DNA of 64,000 nucleotides, from assembly GCA_907163375.1 (NCBI GenBank), contig CAJQUW010001818.1, forward strand, positions 186,001 through 250,000. The letters are read 5' to 3'. The translations under genes were made by a program, and so were the position numbers. This document shows positions 45,201 to 57,659 of the stretch, one piece after another. This stretch comes from Prostheceraeus crozeri (taxonomy: Eukaryota; Platyhelminthes; Polycladida; Euryleptidae). Positions within the stretch are counted from its first letter, which is position 1; each line of letters begins with the position of its first letter. The notes beneath the pieces were generated by a model. It was not told where the DNA came from and did no database searches. It saw only the letters and a program-made list of their open reading frames with translations.

Positions 45201-45958
45201 ATCCAATGCAAGGAGAAAATAATTGATGAATTATAATATATAAATCATAATAATAAATTAATAATTCACAAACAATTAAAATAGCCGACCTCGATTAGAT
45301 TTAATTTTTGCATCACTGACTGTCTATTGTGATGTGTTGTATGTCAAGGTCGGTGGAAAAGGAGATAACTCGTTAATTCATCACAAAATCGTCGTCAGTG
45401 ATTTCTAAACTCCCTGAAAACTTCAGTTCTGTGATCCAGGCAATCCCTGTTTTAGTCGCACGATTGAAAATAATCATTTCAAGTCTCAATGCCGATTTCA
45501 GGGAGGTTCACTAATGTTTAATTTTCAAAATGATGAGATATCAATAATATGCATAGCTATCACATTTAATTAACCTATGGGCAGTGTTCTGAGTAGGCCC
45601 TAATTGTAGTTCCATTTGCAAATCTCTCACATAATGATGATAAAAATTTCTGCAAATGAGACGCTTCATGGTTATTGAGCATTAAAATATTAATCAATTT
45701 TATTTACACATTGCAGAATTACGATATTAATATATATTATATATATTTGTGTGAAGTTCCCCAAAAATGTAATTCGCCTTCTTTATGAAATTATATCAGC
45801 ACAGTCACAGATTCAGCTTTATGGGTAGAAAGTTTCCAACCTAAGAAGTTGTACGAATGAAATTAATGCATTCTGTGGACTACTCACTGTTGTTGCACTT
45901 TCACGGTTGTTTGTCTTTATCAAATAGTTGTATCACTACATCGTGAAATCCAGATTAA
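42271..45958. other. Intergenic with two possible solo transposon ends
   Basis: At 43030-43130 the motif AATAAGCGGCGCCGGC, followed by AATAAGCGCCGC and AATAAACGCTGC, resembles the terminal arrays of pogo-type elements (TACCGCATTT start), but no partner end was found. At about 44735-44829 a stretch with CGCTCCGCTC blocks, ending GCTGCACATCCCTG, looks like a lone hAT right end. No host gene seen. The rest is AT-rich. Confidence 0.35.
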
Positions 45959-46419
45959 GGCTCGTTCACACTGACACGATAACAATAAAATCGTCGCGAT
46001 ATTTCATTTCATGGTTGAGCTCCACTGTTTACATTGGAAATGCAGTATAATCCTATTATAGGGTACATCTCTTTGGAAATGAAAAAATGTCCGTTATATC
46101 CGATGTACGTTATATCAAAGGTAAGACATTTTACCCTTTATAAGCATCCCTTTATCTAATCGCTTTTCATATTTTCTGACTAAAGCAAGTTATTTGGTGT
46201 TATGACAGATAATTATGATTAGAAAATGTATGTTGATTGCATGCAAATATCAATTACAACTCACTTGCATTGAATTTTGAAACTGCTGGTGCTATAGGCC
46301 TAATGTATCTATACTTGCTTTGCATGTAGCCTATACTGCAATCAGAGTAGTTTGACGAAGGTAGTCATAGGAGTTTGCTTTCTTAGTGGTAAATTATGTA
46401 GGCCTACATGATTGTCTAC

Positions 46420-47960
46420 GGCTGACTTTCCTATTGTGAAAATAGGGAGTTTCTCAAATCCATCCATGCTTGTGCCAACCATGTGGGTCAAAAGTTGCTT
46501 GCTATATTTCGCTCCATGACATGGATCACCCTTGTAAATGAAGGTTTTACTTGGATGTAATTGATAGAAAAGGACAGTCTCACTGCGTTAAATATAATGG
46601 CTCACAGTCAGCCAGAATCGCAGGCGGTTTTTTTCTTCCAGTCATCTACGGCAGATTGTGTTGCACCGCTAGCTTCTCCACTGACGATACGAAAGGTAAT
46701 AATTATGTCAGACTTTAAATCTGTCCAACCACTTAGTGATGAAAATTTTCCGGAAAAGTTTGAATCAAAATTTTCTATGGAAAATATTAGAAAATTTTGA
46801 AAGTTTTGACTTTTTGTGATAGGCCCTATAATTTGACCGCTTCCACAGCCGAGGCATGGACACATAAATGGAGTTGTTCTAAAACTCTTGATTTCATCAT
46901 ATTATTTCGATTAAAATGATCGTAGCAATACGACTCCCGTCCGCGGATTTTGAGCATTCCTTCACCACCATGGCTTGTGGTAATTAGTTAGCATTTTTAA
47001 TTATCACAGACAAAGTTTGGGATAACGGGACTTTTTTCCTTTACATTGGGTGTATAATATCATGCAATGTGAAAGATCTGGAGCAAAAATAATTAATGCA
47101 CTTGATTTGTGAGCTTGCTTATATCTTGAAAGTTAGGCTTAATTATGCAACCTTGATTATAATGATACAAATTCTCCATGTGTTGATGAACATGTGAAGC
47201 ATAAGCACACAGTCCACCACAGCATTATACATAAGCGACCATATTGGAAGATGTATAGAGACTGTAAACTCGTGAGATATTTGGAAACTAAAAATATCTG
47301 TGATGAATAGAAGAATATCTATGACAGTTTCTAACTTCTGGCGCATTGTCCGATCTTCGATGAGGACATAATTCTGCACATCTTCCATTTCCAGCTCAGA
47401 TGGTTCAGATAGTTCCAAATCGATTTCAGACATTTCCAGATAAATTGGAGATTCTCCAGTTGAATTTAAGATCCTTTCAAAGTTGGGTTTCTGACAGATA
47501 TCTGAAATTCAATTAGAGAAATCTGAAATCCATCTATAATGTCTGAAATTCATTTGGAAAAATCTGAAATAGACATGGAAAGGGCGCAGTTGGTTCCAAA
47601 AGGTTGTTAATATGCATGTTAACATGCAGGGATGATAGAGAAGTTTTCGGTCTTTGTTACATAGTCTTTTCAAGCGACTACAACAAGTCTCAAAAACAAA
47701 GGAAAAAACGTCTATCACCGAAAAACAAATTTTAAAACTCCATTGGAAAATTTTGAAAAAATTGGAAAATTTTCCATTTGCATCATACCCATCACTATAG
47801 TCAGTTTCTCCAAGTCGCTGGGCGAATTGGTTGGCATTCACTTTGAGCAACGCTCCCGTCACAGGTGCTCTGCAATTATCTTGCTTGAGCAAGCCATATC
47901 ATCAACGTCTCCACAATATCTTCGCATTCTCTTCCTCTTGTTATTAAAGCAGCTGCTTTA
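46420..47960 (-). pseudogene. pogo/Tigger transposase, decayed
   Basis: Going down the minus strand, the CENP-B-type helix-turn-helix comes first (ETLMIWLAQAR, a frame change, then CRAPVTGALLKVNANQFAQR, 47830-47940). After an insertion of about 1 kb come IVSGEASGATQSAVDDWKKK near 46640-46700 and then the region of the first catalytic Asp, in which IFNA is kept but the Asp is lost (about 46580). Next is GAKYSKQLLTHMVGTSMDGF with EKLPIFTIGKS near 46430-46525. The rest of the catalytic domain is missing. Several stops and frame changes make it an old, inactive copy. Confidence 0.75.
46740..47775. repeat. Probable MITE inside the pogo transposon
   Basis: The block GAAAATTTTCCGGAAAAG near 46740 and the inverted GGAAAATTTTCCAATTTTTTC near 47745-47775 bound this interval, and both are next to TAGTGATG or CATCACTA. 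Within it, TCTGAAAT recurs irregularly at 47505-47575. The position, between two halves of a transposase, supports an insertion. The exact ends are unclear. Confidence 0.4.
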
Positions 47961-48539
47961 GTATTTTTCACAATGTGACCATCGCATTGTTGCTCGTGAT
48001 AAAACTCGGGTCTATCCCGCTTGAGTTTTAGACTTTCTTTCTATTTGCTCGCATATTGATCTTTTTGATTTCGAAATTGACGGACTGACGCTTGCTTGAC
48101 AAGCTTGAGCACTGAGATAAAAGTTTGCAATGAATTATCAATATGGCAATTCTCTCGACAAATTCAGAATTTTCAGTGCGCGAATTTCATAGATTGCAAA
48201 TTCTTTCAACACATACACATCGAAATATTACTGAGAATATCTACAGCTGTCAGGAATTGAGATGAGCAGAAGCAAATGTGTGCGCTATTTTTTCATGGGA
48301 GTGAAATTTCTGTCTGTTATAGTCGTGTTCGCTATAACCAGAGAGTATTTTATTATGAGTCAGATATGATATTTTGCCGGGAATATTTTATGTGTATGTT
48401 ATAGCCGAATGTACGTTATAGCGGGGTTATACTGTATTATCGTTGAGAAAATCGGTCATGTGAACAGCAGCTGTGATTCACATGTACTAGAACGATTTTG
48501 CTTCATTGCTGTAGTTATCGGTATCGGTCTAAAGCGAGC

Positions 48540-49503
48540 GCGCCCTAGGAAAACTTTTCTGTAATGTGAAGTTTCATAAATGGTAACTGAGTGCAAATCA
48601 ATAATATATTCCTTCATCACGTTTATAGATTTAAGATACACGCGTCCCTCTGGTAAAGAAGTCGAGGTATCTATATTGCACAGGAGACAGACTGACGCTT
48701 TCTAAAGCATCGAAATCCTGCTACAGAGATAGCTTATCATAACACTGAATGAATTTACAAAAGGCATTTTATTTCACAGGCATCATCGAATTTTTGTGTT
48801 CTTTCTGCCATTGTCATTGAATCGAACGCGAAGATCGATGGAAAACATGCTGAATAAGTCAAGGCAGTTCTTTTTAAGACACTTTTTCATGCTAGCACGA
48901 ATCGACGATGTCTGTCTATGCACCTGCGATTTTGCGTCTACTCCCTGGCACAATCAGAATTAAGTTATTTATAAAACTCTGTAATACAAGTGTTGCGGAT
49001 ATGTTCTTCATCAGATTTGTCGCATCAAAGAGGTACTATGTATAATTGGTACCTTATATATTAGGTACTTTGCATCTAATCATTTTTACTTGGATTTATC
49101 TTCTCTCTATAGTACTCATCTTTTGTTTACTTCTAAAAATATCCTAAGTTAAATAGTACAATTAGCTTGATAATATCAAAGGGCTTCATCAGACAAAGGA
49201 AAACAAATTGGTCAAAATAAACACCTTTGATTCTCTATTACATGATATCAAACATCACTTATCAATGTGATTCTAAAAACTTTCTACACAAGACAACGAA
49301 ATATGCTGTAGAAATATGAAATTCGAGGAAAAGTGATGGCGTATAAATCGAAAGAAAGACAGGAACCCTTTATATTCATATATCGACACCAGCGGATGTC
49401 CTGGAGACTTGTGAATTGAAAAACATCTTGAAGGAAAGAAGCTGGAAGGATTTAAAGAGGAATTTCCCTCATATGAAATGCATCGCTAGAATTTCGTTGC
49501 CAT
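48540..49503. other. Intergenic / 3' flank of the DUF4773 gene
   Basis: AT-rich, no family motif and no canonical minus-strand AATAAA close to the stop codon at 49504 was seen. Confidence 0.35.
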
Positions 49504-50208
49504 TCAAGGTACCCAATTGTTCATCTTGTCGATATGTACCAGTTTTGGGTCTCGGCCAGTCCGGAAACAACCTAAGGGGTAGATAGCAATGGGAGTTCCC
49601 GTAAGTCGGAGAAGGAGGTCGAGACAGCCACTGAGAGTTGTCTTGTGATCGGGGGAATCAATCTGGACACGGTAGGACACGTTGCGGAAGGATGCACACA
49701 AATCCATGTCTCGCCCTGCGCACAGTGTCGGCGGATAGTCTGCTAGCAAACTTTTTGCGGCGATTGGCTTATCGTCGTATGTTAGGCGCACTCGCAGCTG
49801 TTTTTCTTTCAAGACATAGGTAAAATTAACGCATCCTTTCCGCTCCATGTAGAACCGTTGCATGGTGAGTCGTGCACAACACGAGCATTCGGATGAAATA
49901 GACTGTCCACAGCGACATGACCCGGAGTTGACGTCAAAGTCCGGTTGAACAGAGGCAAGATATGCTCGTGTATTCGACACTTCTTTGCTCAGTTGACGGA
50001 AGAGCATAGTGTTGGACTGTAGCCGTTCCAGCCTCTCCGCCGAGACGTTGAAGTCATAGGGAATGCGAATGACTTTGGCTTCCGACGGATGGGCAGCAGC
50101 AACTGGAGCTATCCATTTCTTCATTGCTGCTCGTGCACGCGTGCCATCCACCAGCCACCGCAGATCAGCAGCAACAGCAGCGTGAGTTCCTTGATTGTCC
50201 TGCGTCAT
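49504..50208 (-). CDS. DUF4773 cysteine-rich protein, last exon
   Basis: The exon begins after an acceptor at 50209-50210 (a T-rich tract ending TTTTCATGCAG on the minus strand) and runs about 234 codons to a stop at 49504. The C-terminal 140 residues match DUF4773, a secreted Cys-rich domain of unknown function. Numbering from 50214, its cysteines are at about 100, 102, 110, 112, 113, 128, 165, 173, 197 and 216. Family-typical blocks are CRCGQSISSECSCC, GCVNFTYVLKEKQLRVRLTY, PTLCAGR and GCLDLLLRLTGTPIAIYPLGCF. The first 90 residues are variable and partly helical. No signal peptide lies in this exon, so one or more 5' exons should lie upstream (above 50208); I could not find them. No decay is visible. 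Function is unknown in the family. Secretion is inferred from the cysteine pattern. Confidence 0.82.
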   Translation of the reverse strand: MTQDNQGTHAAVAADLRWLVDGTRARAAMKKWIAPVAAAHPSEAKVIRIPYDFNVSAERLERLQSNTMLFRQLSKEVSNTRAYLASVQPDFDVNSGSCRCGQSISSECSCCARLTMQRFYMERKGCVNFTYVLKEKQLRVRLTYDDKPIAAKSLLADYPPTLCAGRDMDLCASFRNVSYRVQIDSPDHKTTLSGCLDLLLRLTGTPIAIYPLGCFRTGRDPKLVHIDKMNNWVP

Positions 50209-53200
50209 CTGCATGAAAAGAAAATGAAATCAATACACAGTTCAATGATTGCACGACGCACGACAAAAGAAGTACATAAGTACTGAATTGTAGGAGGTAT
50301 TTTCATAAATATTAATTGATTGTTGAATGCAGATATTTGCAATTAATTGTCGACCAACATGATTGCCATTACCAATTGATTGTTGGATTCCTGCTGCAAT
50401 TGAATTGAGTTGACGACTGTGAACTTAATGAGAATGCGGACGACATGCAGCATGATGAGGACACTGACGGGCTCCGAGTGGGATGAGTTAGCAATTATTA
50501 ATCATCATGTTCTCATGTGTGAATTGAACAGAATATGATGCACTTAATCGCATTCACTTCATTGGGATCCAAATCCAAGGAGCATAAGACGGAAGTGAAG
50601 TGCAACATCGATGCTTTTATCAGGCATATTTCACACACATCCACAAGCCAGTTTTCAAAGTTAACACGCTCTGATGGTTGCACCTTCTTGACATCAGGCG
50701 ACCGGTCGATAGCTAGTGTAGAATGAATTGAATGAGAACGAATGTTTTCAAGTAATATCATCGAAGAAATGAATTGATTCTCAGAGGAGAAGAAAGTTCG
50801 ATCTGTGTGCGTGGTAAAAAGTCGCTAAAGATGCACAGAAATGTTTATGGTTTAAATAGACAATTCCGTCAGTTTGCAGCAACATAGTAGAATATGGTAC
50901 TAAACAGGTTATTACTTCTACGAAAATGAGTAGTACATAAAAATCTGACATAATTCTTTAGAGAATCATAACACCGGTTATCGCATATAGACTGGAATCA
51001 TAATAACATGCATCAGTTTGTCCAAATGGAAACCGATATGTACATAAATCGTTGCACAGCACTAAAAATTCCTATACTTTTTGTATATTCTCATCAAATT
51101 TAATCGCATGCTGATAATCGATCAATAAACTTATTTACTTGGTCAGCTGAGGCACTTGGTTCAGGAAACATTATAGCGTGGCTTGCTTAATTAAATGAAG
51201 TGATTAGTGATTGTCTGCTTTGTTGTTTCACGCTATTTCAGATATCAATATCATGTTGGGCCATGTGTCACTCATTCTCCTTTTCATCATTGATGAGCTC
51301 CATTTATCGGACGCAACGCAAGTGTTAGCATTCCTACGGCGTGAAGGAAATGCTATTGTTTGCTGTGAACAGGTGCACAGACAGGACAAGCCCTTGTCTG
51401 ATTCAAGATTCGAATTTGAGTGAGGGAAATGATGACTCACGCAATGGCTGACTATGGGAATAATACAAATATGAAGTTTGTCAGTGAACGGATGGGCCGA
51501 TTTTGATAAAACTTACATATTCTTGGCTGGAAAGCAACAGCGTTAATACAACAGAAGTTGTTAAGTTGTGTGGTGCAGTTGATCGTTGTTGAACATAGTT
51601 AATGCGAAAGTGGCGTAAAACTAGGTAAAAGTGTAAATTGAATGATGCTGCACAAATTGATGTCCGAATTCGAAAACAATTATATCATCTGAAAGCTTAA
51701 CACGAGCCTGATTCAATGGTGATAATCTCAATTTCCTGTATTGCGTAGCTTCGTCTGTAGGTGTCGGTGAACGAATTGACCTAACATTCATACTTTAAAG
51801 TCTGCTAACCACAACTGACCAGACATAACCTAAACGCTTTGCCAAATCAAAGTGCTTGACACAACCTTTCACATGGTACAAAAGTTATTGAAATTGAGCA
51901 TTTTCATCAATGAGAAAAATCAATGAGGATTTTTTAGCAATAATTTTTCGGTTAAACTTATTAGTATTGTATCTTTTTGTACATACAGCCAATCCTAAAA
52001 ACCGTGTATCATGATGAAGCTGACTGATAGTTCATGCTGTCTGCCAACTTTCATAAAAAAAATCTGTCGTCTTCATTTTGAAATCCTGCATCACAGAAAA
52101 CGCTCAATTTTTTTTCATAAGGCCTACTGCCCACACATGAAAACGAAATATATGTCAAAATAATCTATGGAAGATAAGGTTTCATATGGTATATCGTTTA
52201 TTAAAATTGATCCAGGACTTCAACACGAAAATTTCATTTGAAAATGGCCTAGCTTTTCGTGCAATTACTTTTGAAACGGTCTGTGAATTACATGTCGGTA
52301 ACACAAGTATTTGCAACGCAGATACAAGTGCAGATATTCTCAATTGCTACATGTGAAATTTCTGAAATAAGAAATTTAGCTATCATGGGCTGAAAAATTG
52401 CTAAAAATTAACCAAAACACTTCCATGTCGGGGCCGTATGGACTCCTTGATTAACAGATCACATTGCTACGAACCTTATGTTAATTTTTCAACAGTTTAG
52501 TTTTATTTGATGAACTAAAAGAATGTTAAAGCGATTAAATCACTACGTCATATTATAGATTGTAGTGTCAAGTCGCACCCCGGTCTTTTTGTATAAAGAT
52601 CATGAAACTCGGTTTTGATAAAACTGCACCACGGAAAACTTCATAAGGAAATTAAAATAACAAGACTGTGCTTGGCAACATCTCAAGCCCATGTATCCAT
52701 TGAAAATTTAGCCAGAAAATCAATAGCATGTGACAGTTTGTGGAGATATACCAATGCATACTTTCAAACTGGACTTTGGATGTTGCTGAGAACGTTTTTG
52801 TTATCTTACATTTAATTTTGAGACTTTCCCGGGACTGGTCTATTAAAACCATGTTAACTTGACATCGTCGGGTCGCCTGGGCACGCAATTCAAGACATGC
52901 TCAGTCAAAGCACCAAGTTCCTTACCAGCCGAAGGCACAGACTTTAAGTTTTTTCACAAGGTTGGCAAAACGGCTCTGAAAGGCTCAAGTTATGTCTCGG
53001 TGGCCCCGACTGTACAGTCCTTCATCCATTCCAATTATCATAAGTAGGCTGGATAGATGATAAACGATAGATGAGTGTAACAAATATTGCTCCCACAGAA
53101 TTTAATATTTTGTTTATCTGCTTCGGTTTGCTAGAAGTGTGATTTATTCCAAATCGCCAGCACATCGAGGAACCTATTAAGTGGGCAAAAATGAATTCCT

Positions 53201-54434
53201 AATACCTTACAGAGATTAAAAAAGTCGTGCGTCGCTTGCGGATTAATGTGAGTTCCAGCAAAGTGCTTCGATTGCCACAATGCCTTCAGATTCGAAAAAT
53301 TCAGATCAATGCGCACAACTTTTCTCCATAATGTTGGCCCTTCCGATCATTATAAAAAAATAGAAGGCGTACGAAAATTTGTTCACTTGATGATTTCACC
53401 ATCGTCTTCTCAGCATTCCTCATTGCATGGTGCATACACTGAATCGAATGTTAGCCAGACAACGTTGTGTGTTTTGGTGTGCGGGAAGGGATATCACAAC
53501 GCGCACGCCTATCTGGTGTCCTCTGCTGACAGCTTGTTGTTTGCCATTTCCAATAGCAGGTGGTACCCGAATTATCCATTCGAGAAGGAGCAAGTTGTCT
53601 AATTCAGTGATGTGCCATTTCGATATTAAGGTTAGATGCAATCATTCCATTCTAGGAATTCCGAAGATGCGCGCAGATAAATATAATTCTGTGATTGCTC
53701 CAGCACATGTCCGCAGGCGCTGCATTTTCGGAGAAATTACTACCGGAAAGCACATAATGGCAATGATGTGAGCATTGCTTATAATAATTGTTTTCATTGG
53801 CACATACCGTGCACTTTTCAAAATGTCGGTGCTAACTTCACATTACACAATTTAGCTTTCGGTCCAGTTTTCTACTGGATCTGGTGCGACTTTTGTGATA
53901 TAAGGTTAGAGGCACATGCTGGCACACTCCAAATGCTTTGCTTGTGAGGTTAATCTGATTGGCACACCTCGTTTTCAAAATGGCCGTGCTAGCCTCACAC
54001 TTTACCCCTAATTAAGGTTTTTCTCATGCTATCAAGGATTGTCTGAAAAATATCTGGAAGAAGGACGAAATAAATTTGAAGGTCGACTGCACACTACCCA
54101 TCAACCAATAAAGCAGCTATGAAACATCAATGGATCGATTTACTCAATAGTACACCTAGATGTGTGAAGCTCTATAAATGAAAGGAAATCTCAGTGCTGC
54201 ATTGATTATATCAACACACTTTGCTTTCTGACATTTTCATCACCTTCCAAATGCACTAATTTCAGCCTGTTCATTTCTTATAGAGCCAATATTCTATATA
54301 CACGTATTTCCATTTCTAACGTTTCATGCTTCTTGACATTTTGGAATTATTTTTTTTAATAAGCCGATTAAATAATTAACATAATAAGGTTAGGTAAGCG
54401 GCAGTGACTGTTGCTTCAGAGAACGTGTATGTAA
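50209..54434. other. Intergenic or intron of the DUF4773 gene
   Basis: Overlapping frames at 50513-50761, 51211-51440 and 53309-53771 lack motifs and splice context. Two imperfect direct repeats of about 55 bp (GGCACA..CGTGCACTTTTCAAAATG at 53799 and GGCACACCTCGTTTTCAAAATG at 53961) lie about 160 bp apart. No transposon was recognised. Confidence 0.35.
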
Positions 54435-54442
54435 ATTTAAAA

Positions 54443-55165
54443 CAGGGGTGCGGAGTCCTATCATTTTGATAGGACTCCGACTCCGGGTGGCAAGTATATA
54501 AAGCCTAGTTTTTTGAAAAATTAACTGGTAACCTACATCATAGATCATTATAGGCTTACCTGAACAATCATTGCTGTATCAATTATCATTCATTTTCGAT
54601 GAAAGTTTATCAAATGTCGCTTTCAGTTACATGCATGCTACTCGGCTCCTCCCATCTTCTTGATGTATGCTTCACACGGTTTTTCTCCAGTCTCTACCAA
54701 GCAGGAAAATCCCCATTCTTCTCCAAAAATATGATTACACCTTCGATTTTAATATGCGCTTTAGAGGAGCAATCACACACGATTAACGTGAGGGTAAGAG
54801 GTAATGTTCTCAAACAAACTAGTATTTCATTTTTGTCTCTGATGTGACCTTTGGCGCGTAGGTGTGATCGAGGCTAGGAAGGCTTGTCTTCTCTACTAAA
54901 TGATCGAGTGAAAAGACAATTCCTTGTTCACTATCATGGTTCATTCGCTCAACTATTACAAGCTCTGCACGCACTGCTGTCTGTACTTTTGCTTGACGGA
55001 GAAAGTTGACATCAAGGCAGTGACAGCCATGGACGAGAATAAATAATTTGCTTGTATTATATTTCGGGTCTAGTCATAGGCCGGAGTCTGGAGTCCTATC
55101 ATTTGATAGGACTCCCGACTCCAGCAAAAATGATAGGACTCCGGGACTCCGACTCCGCATCCCTG
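54443..55165. mobile_element. hAT MITE, 723 bp, with GGAGTCCTATCA modules
   Basis: The ends are CAGGGGTGCGGAGTCC and, inverted, CAGGGATGCGGAGTCG. A perfect 8-bp target duplication ATTTAAAA lies at 54435-54442 and 55166-55173. The module GGAGTCCTATCATTTTGAT is itself an inverted pair near the left end (54451-54478), and several copies in both orientations lie near the right end (55086-55150). The middle is non-coding. These termini are typical of hAT elements. Confidence 0.92.
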
Positions 55166-55173
55166 ATTTAAAA

Positions 55174-57263
55174 ACATAGTACTGGAAACTCAGACACTTC
55201 AAACAGTCTGTGTTGATGCAAAATGTCGGATGCGACACTTTATAATTTAGAATACATTTCCGTCATTATTTTGAGAGCCAGTCGTCTTTTTTCTCGAACT
55301 TTTTGCTATGAGAATCAAAACTCCGAACCGAACCAACATTTTCGGTGCGCCGGAAATCCTAATTACAAGACAGATGGACCTCCAGGTCCTATTCATGAGT
55401 CCTTCTCACAAGAACTGAGCGATTGTGTTCGACTGTCAAGGACTTTCCTGCTTAAGCTACAGTACTTGCTTGTAGACATCTTCCAACATTCAGTAATGAA
55501 TATTGGACACAACTTCATTCGACCGATTACCTGGGATTTGTGCGAATCTGTTGACAAATGGCCTCCCTGACATCACAAGAATCAGCAACATCTCAGAGAA
55601 TCGGAACTTTGCTTAGCCTAATCATTAAGGATAGCGTGGATTTCTTAGTGCGCAACTTTCAAGATGAAAAGTTTTCTCTGCAAATTAACATTGCAAGCAT
55701 CATACCTTCGTAAACATAAAGACATTTTCATGACTGACTTTGTCTTCCATGTCTCATTTTTACTTTAAGAACTTAAATATTCTTGCCAAGATAATCGATC
55801 TGAGCAACTTGCATGCTCAGTAGATGATAAGTATCGAAAATATGTTGATAACACCAGCTGATTTTGAGTGATTTTTTACAAAAAGAAGCGATATAATTTT
55901 GAAGTAATGCAAATTACGGGTAAAATGTGCATGATATCAGGAGCTTTTTTTTACTAAAACAGTCTAACTGCGTAATGAAAGATTTGCATATTTCTATAAC
56001 TCACACGCATGAAACCGACAGCAAAACTGAACATATCCCATATATTTGCACATTTTTGTGTGGCGCATGAAGTTACTCAGAATTGGTTCACAATCTTAGA
56101 TTACTTGCCTCAGTCAAAGTAAATAATTGAATATCTACGAGAAAAGCAGATTTATTGATCAAAGAAATGAGTATCAATAGAGAAAAAACAATCAAGAATG
56201 TGTCGCGCGCACGCGTCAATTGAATTTATTTTACACTAGCAAGGAGAGCAGTAAGAAAACCAGGAATGCTTGCAGGTGTCGAGTTGCATTATTGACGAGA
56301 AAAATTTGAACGTTTTCATACAGCAATAGAGTTGAAAATCGAATGAAACAACGTTATATACCATTCTCGATCCTTCAAGTAATGAAGTTTCAATATTTTC
56401 TGAAGAATATTTTGAAAAAGGTTTTGCGAAAAGCTTGTTTTATTTCTATCAATCGAAAAACCGGGACCAAATGCCCGAAAAATATCCGCAGCACCTCATA
56501 GCAATGACTTTGTGAAATTCCACAGAACATTGTAACTCGGATACTAAGCGACTTTTATATTAAGCCGATTGATGTCTGCAACAATTCTTTCAAGAGCATT
56601 ACCAACAATCAAGATCAAACACAGTCCTCTGTGTGTTGATTCGTGACTGAAAACACAAGAATTCATCGTAATTGATCCAGAATTGCTATTTTTTGTAATC
56701 GATGTGTTTTCCGCCGACTGTCCTGAATGAAGGTTATCTGTTGATGGTCGTATAAACGAAATGCCATTGTGAAATTAAAAAAGTGAGCACTAGATCAGAG
56801 CTTGAAGTTAAGCCAAAGGAAAATTAGTAGCCAGAAAAATGGGCATTGAGGGCCTTTCAAAGCCCATTCAAATGCCATTTGAAAATTAACTTTTGAAAGG
56901 TCCTAGTTATTTATATCATCACTAGGCATGACGATTTCAACGTTCCTCGAATCTCCGATTTATCTTAATTATCAGCAGTGCATAAGCAGGCTGCAATATC
57001 GAAACATTCTATCCATTAAGCTTACGGCAGAGCAGTATGTGTGTGTGTACAACACATGTCCTATTTTATGTTGATTTTCTTTCAAATACCCACACAACAA
57101 TGCCGTTTAACTGATCTTTTACAGCATGTATGTATTTCCAAGGCATATCTCCTGGTCAACTGTCTTTTCTTTTCCTAATATACTATTAAGCCTAGTACAT
57201 GAACCATTGAATAGCAACGTATTGTTATATAACCACAAGAATTAAAATATGAAGATTCGGTAC
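55174..57263. other. Intergenic, nothing recognised
   Basis: A 115-codon plus-strand frame at 55223-55570 has protein-like composition in part (GNPNYKTDGPPGPIHESF) but no recognised family or splice signals. Confidence 0.35.
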
Positions 57264-57539
57264 GTGATCACTAGGGCGGTTTTTTATTGACCTAAAAAAT
57301 TACGAATTTTGACTTTATTTTCAAGTAAATTTTTACCAAAAATTTTGACTTAAATGTAAAATTTTTACCCAATCTTTTTACCTAATTCAGTTTTTTTTTA
57401 ACCAAAGAAAACATTTCAGACTCACAAGAAAACGTTACTTCTTTTAATTAAAGAAACACATTTTATTATTGAGCCCACAAATACAAAGTTCTTCACGAAA
57501 AGAAGGAATGCCTCTTAAACAACGAGTTAATTGTTACTG

Positions 57540-57659
57540 GCGTTGTAATTCATTATTGCATAGTATCTAATGTTTTGGGGAGAAAAGTTTCTGTTAAAAC
57601 GCAGGAGATTTTTCAACTGGGAAAAGCTTCGTTCGATCGCAGCTGTGGTTGATTGTGCA
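57540..57659 (-). pseudogene. hAT transposase, C-terminal dimerisation end
   Basis: On the minus strand, starting next to the LINE junction, the frame gives AQSTTAAIERSFSQLKNLL, then NFSPQNIRYYAIMNYNAS and a stop. This is the hAT dimerisation signature (T-A-VERSFS-LK, N-R-NF-P-N---Y). It is the last piece of the transposase whose N-terminal parts lie at 59998-61035 on the far side of the LINE. Confidence 0.8.

Larger units (their letters stand above)
46043..48434 (-). mobile_element. pogo/Tigger transposon, decayed, with an inner insertion
   Basis: The left end is CAGTATAATCCTATTATAGG and the inverse of the right end CAGTATAACCCCGCTATAAC, with TA at 48435-48436 on the right. Subterminal copies of ATGTACGTTATA occur at 46103 and 48409. 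Decayed transposase is on the minus strand. Between its two halves, about 46740-47775, inverted GGAAAATTTTCC-rich blocks with TAGTGATG-type ends suggest that another MITE of about 1 kb inserted inside. Confidence 0.8.
45959..48539. mobile_element. Small MITE split by a pogo transposon
   Basis: The left end GGCTCGTTCACACTGACACG and the inverse of the right end, GCTCGCTTTAGACCGATACC, both continue into CGATAAC, giving imperfect inverted ends. The two arms lie just outside the pogo element at 46043-48434, so a MITE of about 190 bp was interrupted. A similar sequence, with the shared motif ATGTGAACAGCAG, lies inverted near 62790-62930. Confidence 0.45.

Noticed and set aside
47143-47433. Minus-strand frame between the two halves of a transposase, considered as a host gene
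   Set aside because: It lies in the insertion inside the pogo element, has low-complexity flanks and no motif.
53309-53771. Overlapping frames of 73-114 codons on both strands
   Set aside because: They overlap in several frames, show no family pattern and have no splice context.
55223-55570. 115-codon plus-strand frame
   Set aside because: No recognised domain, and the surrounding signals do not define an exon. Left as intergenic.
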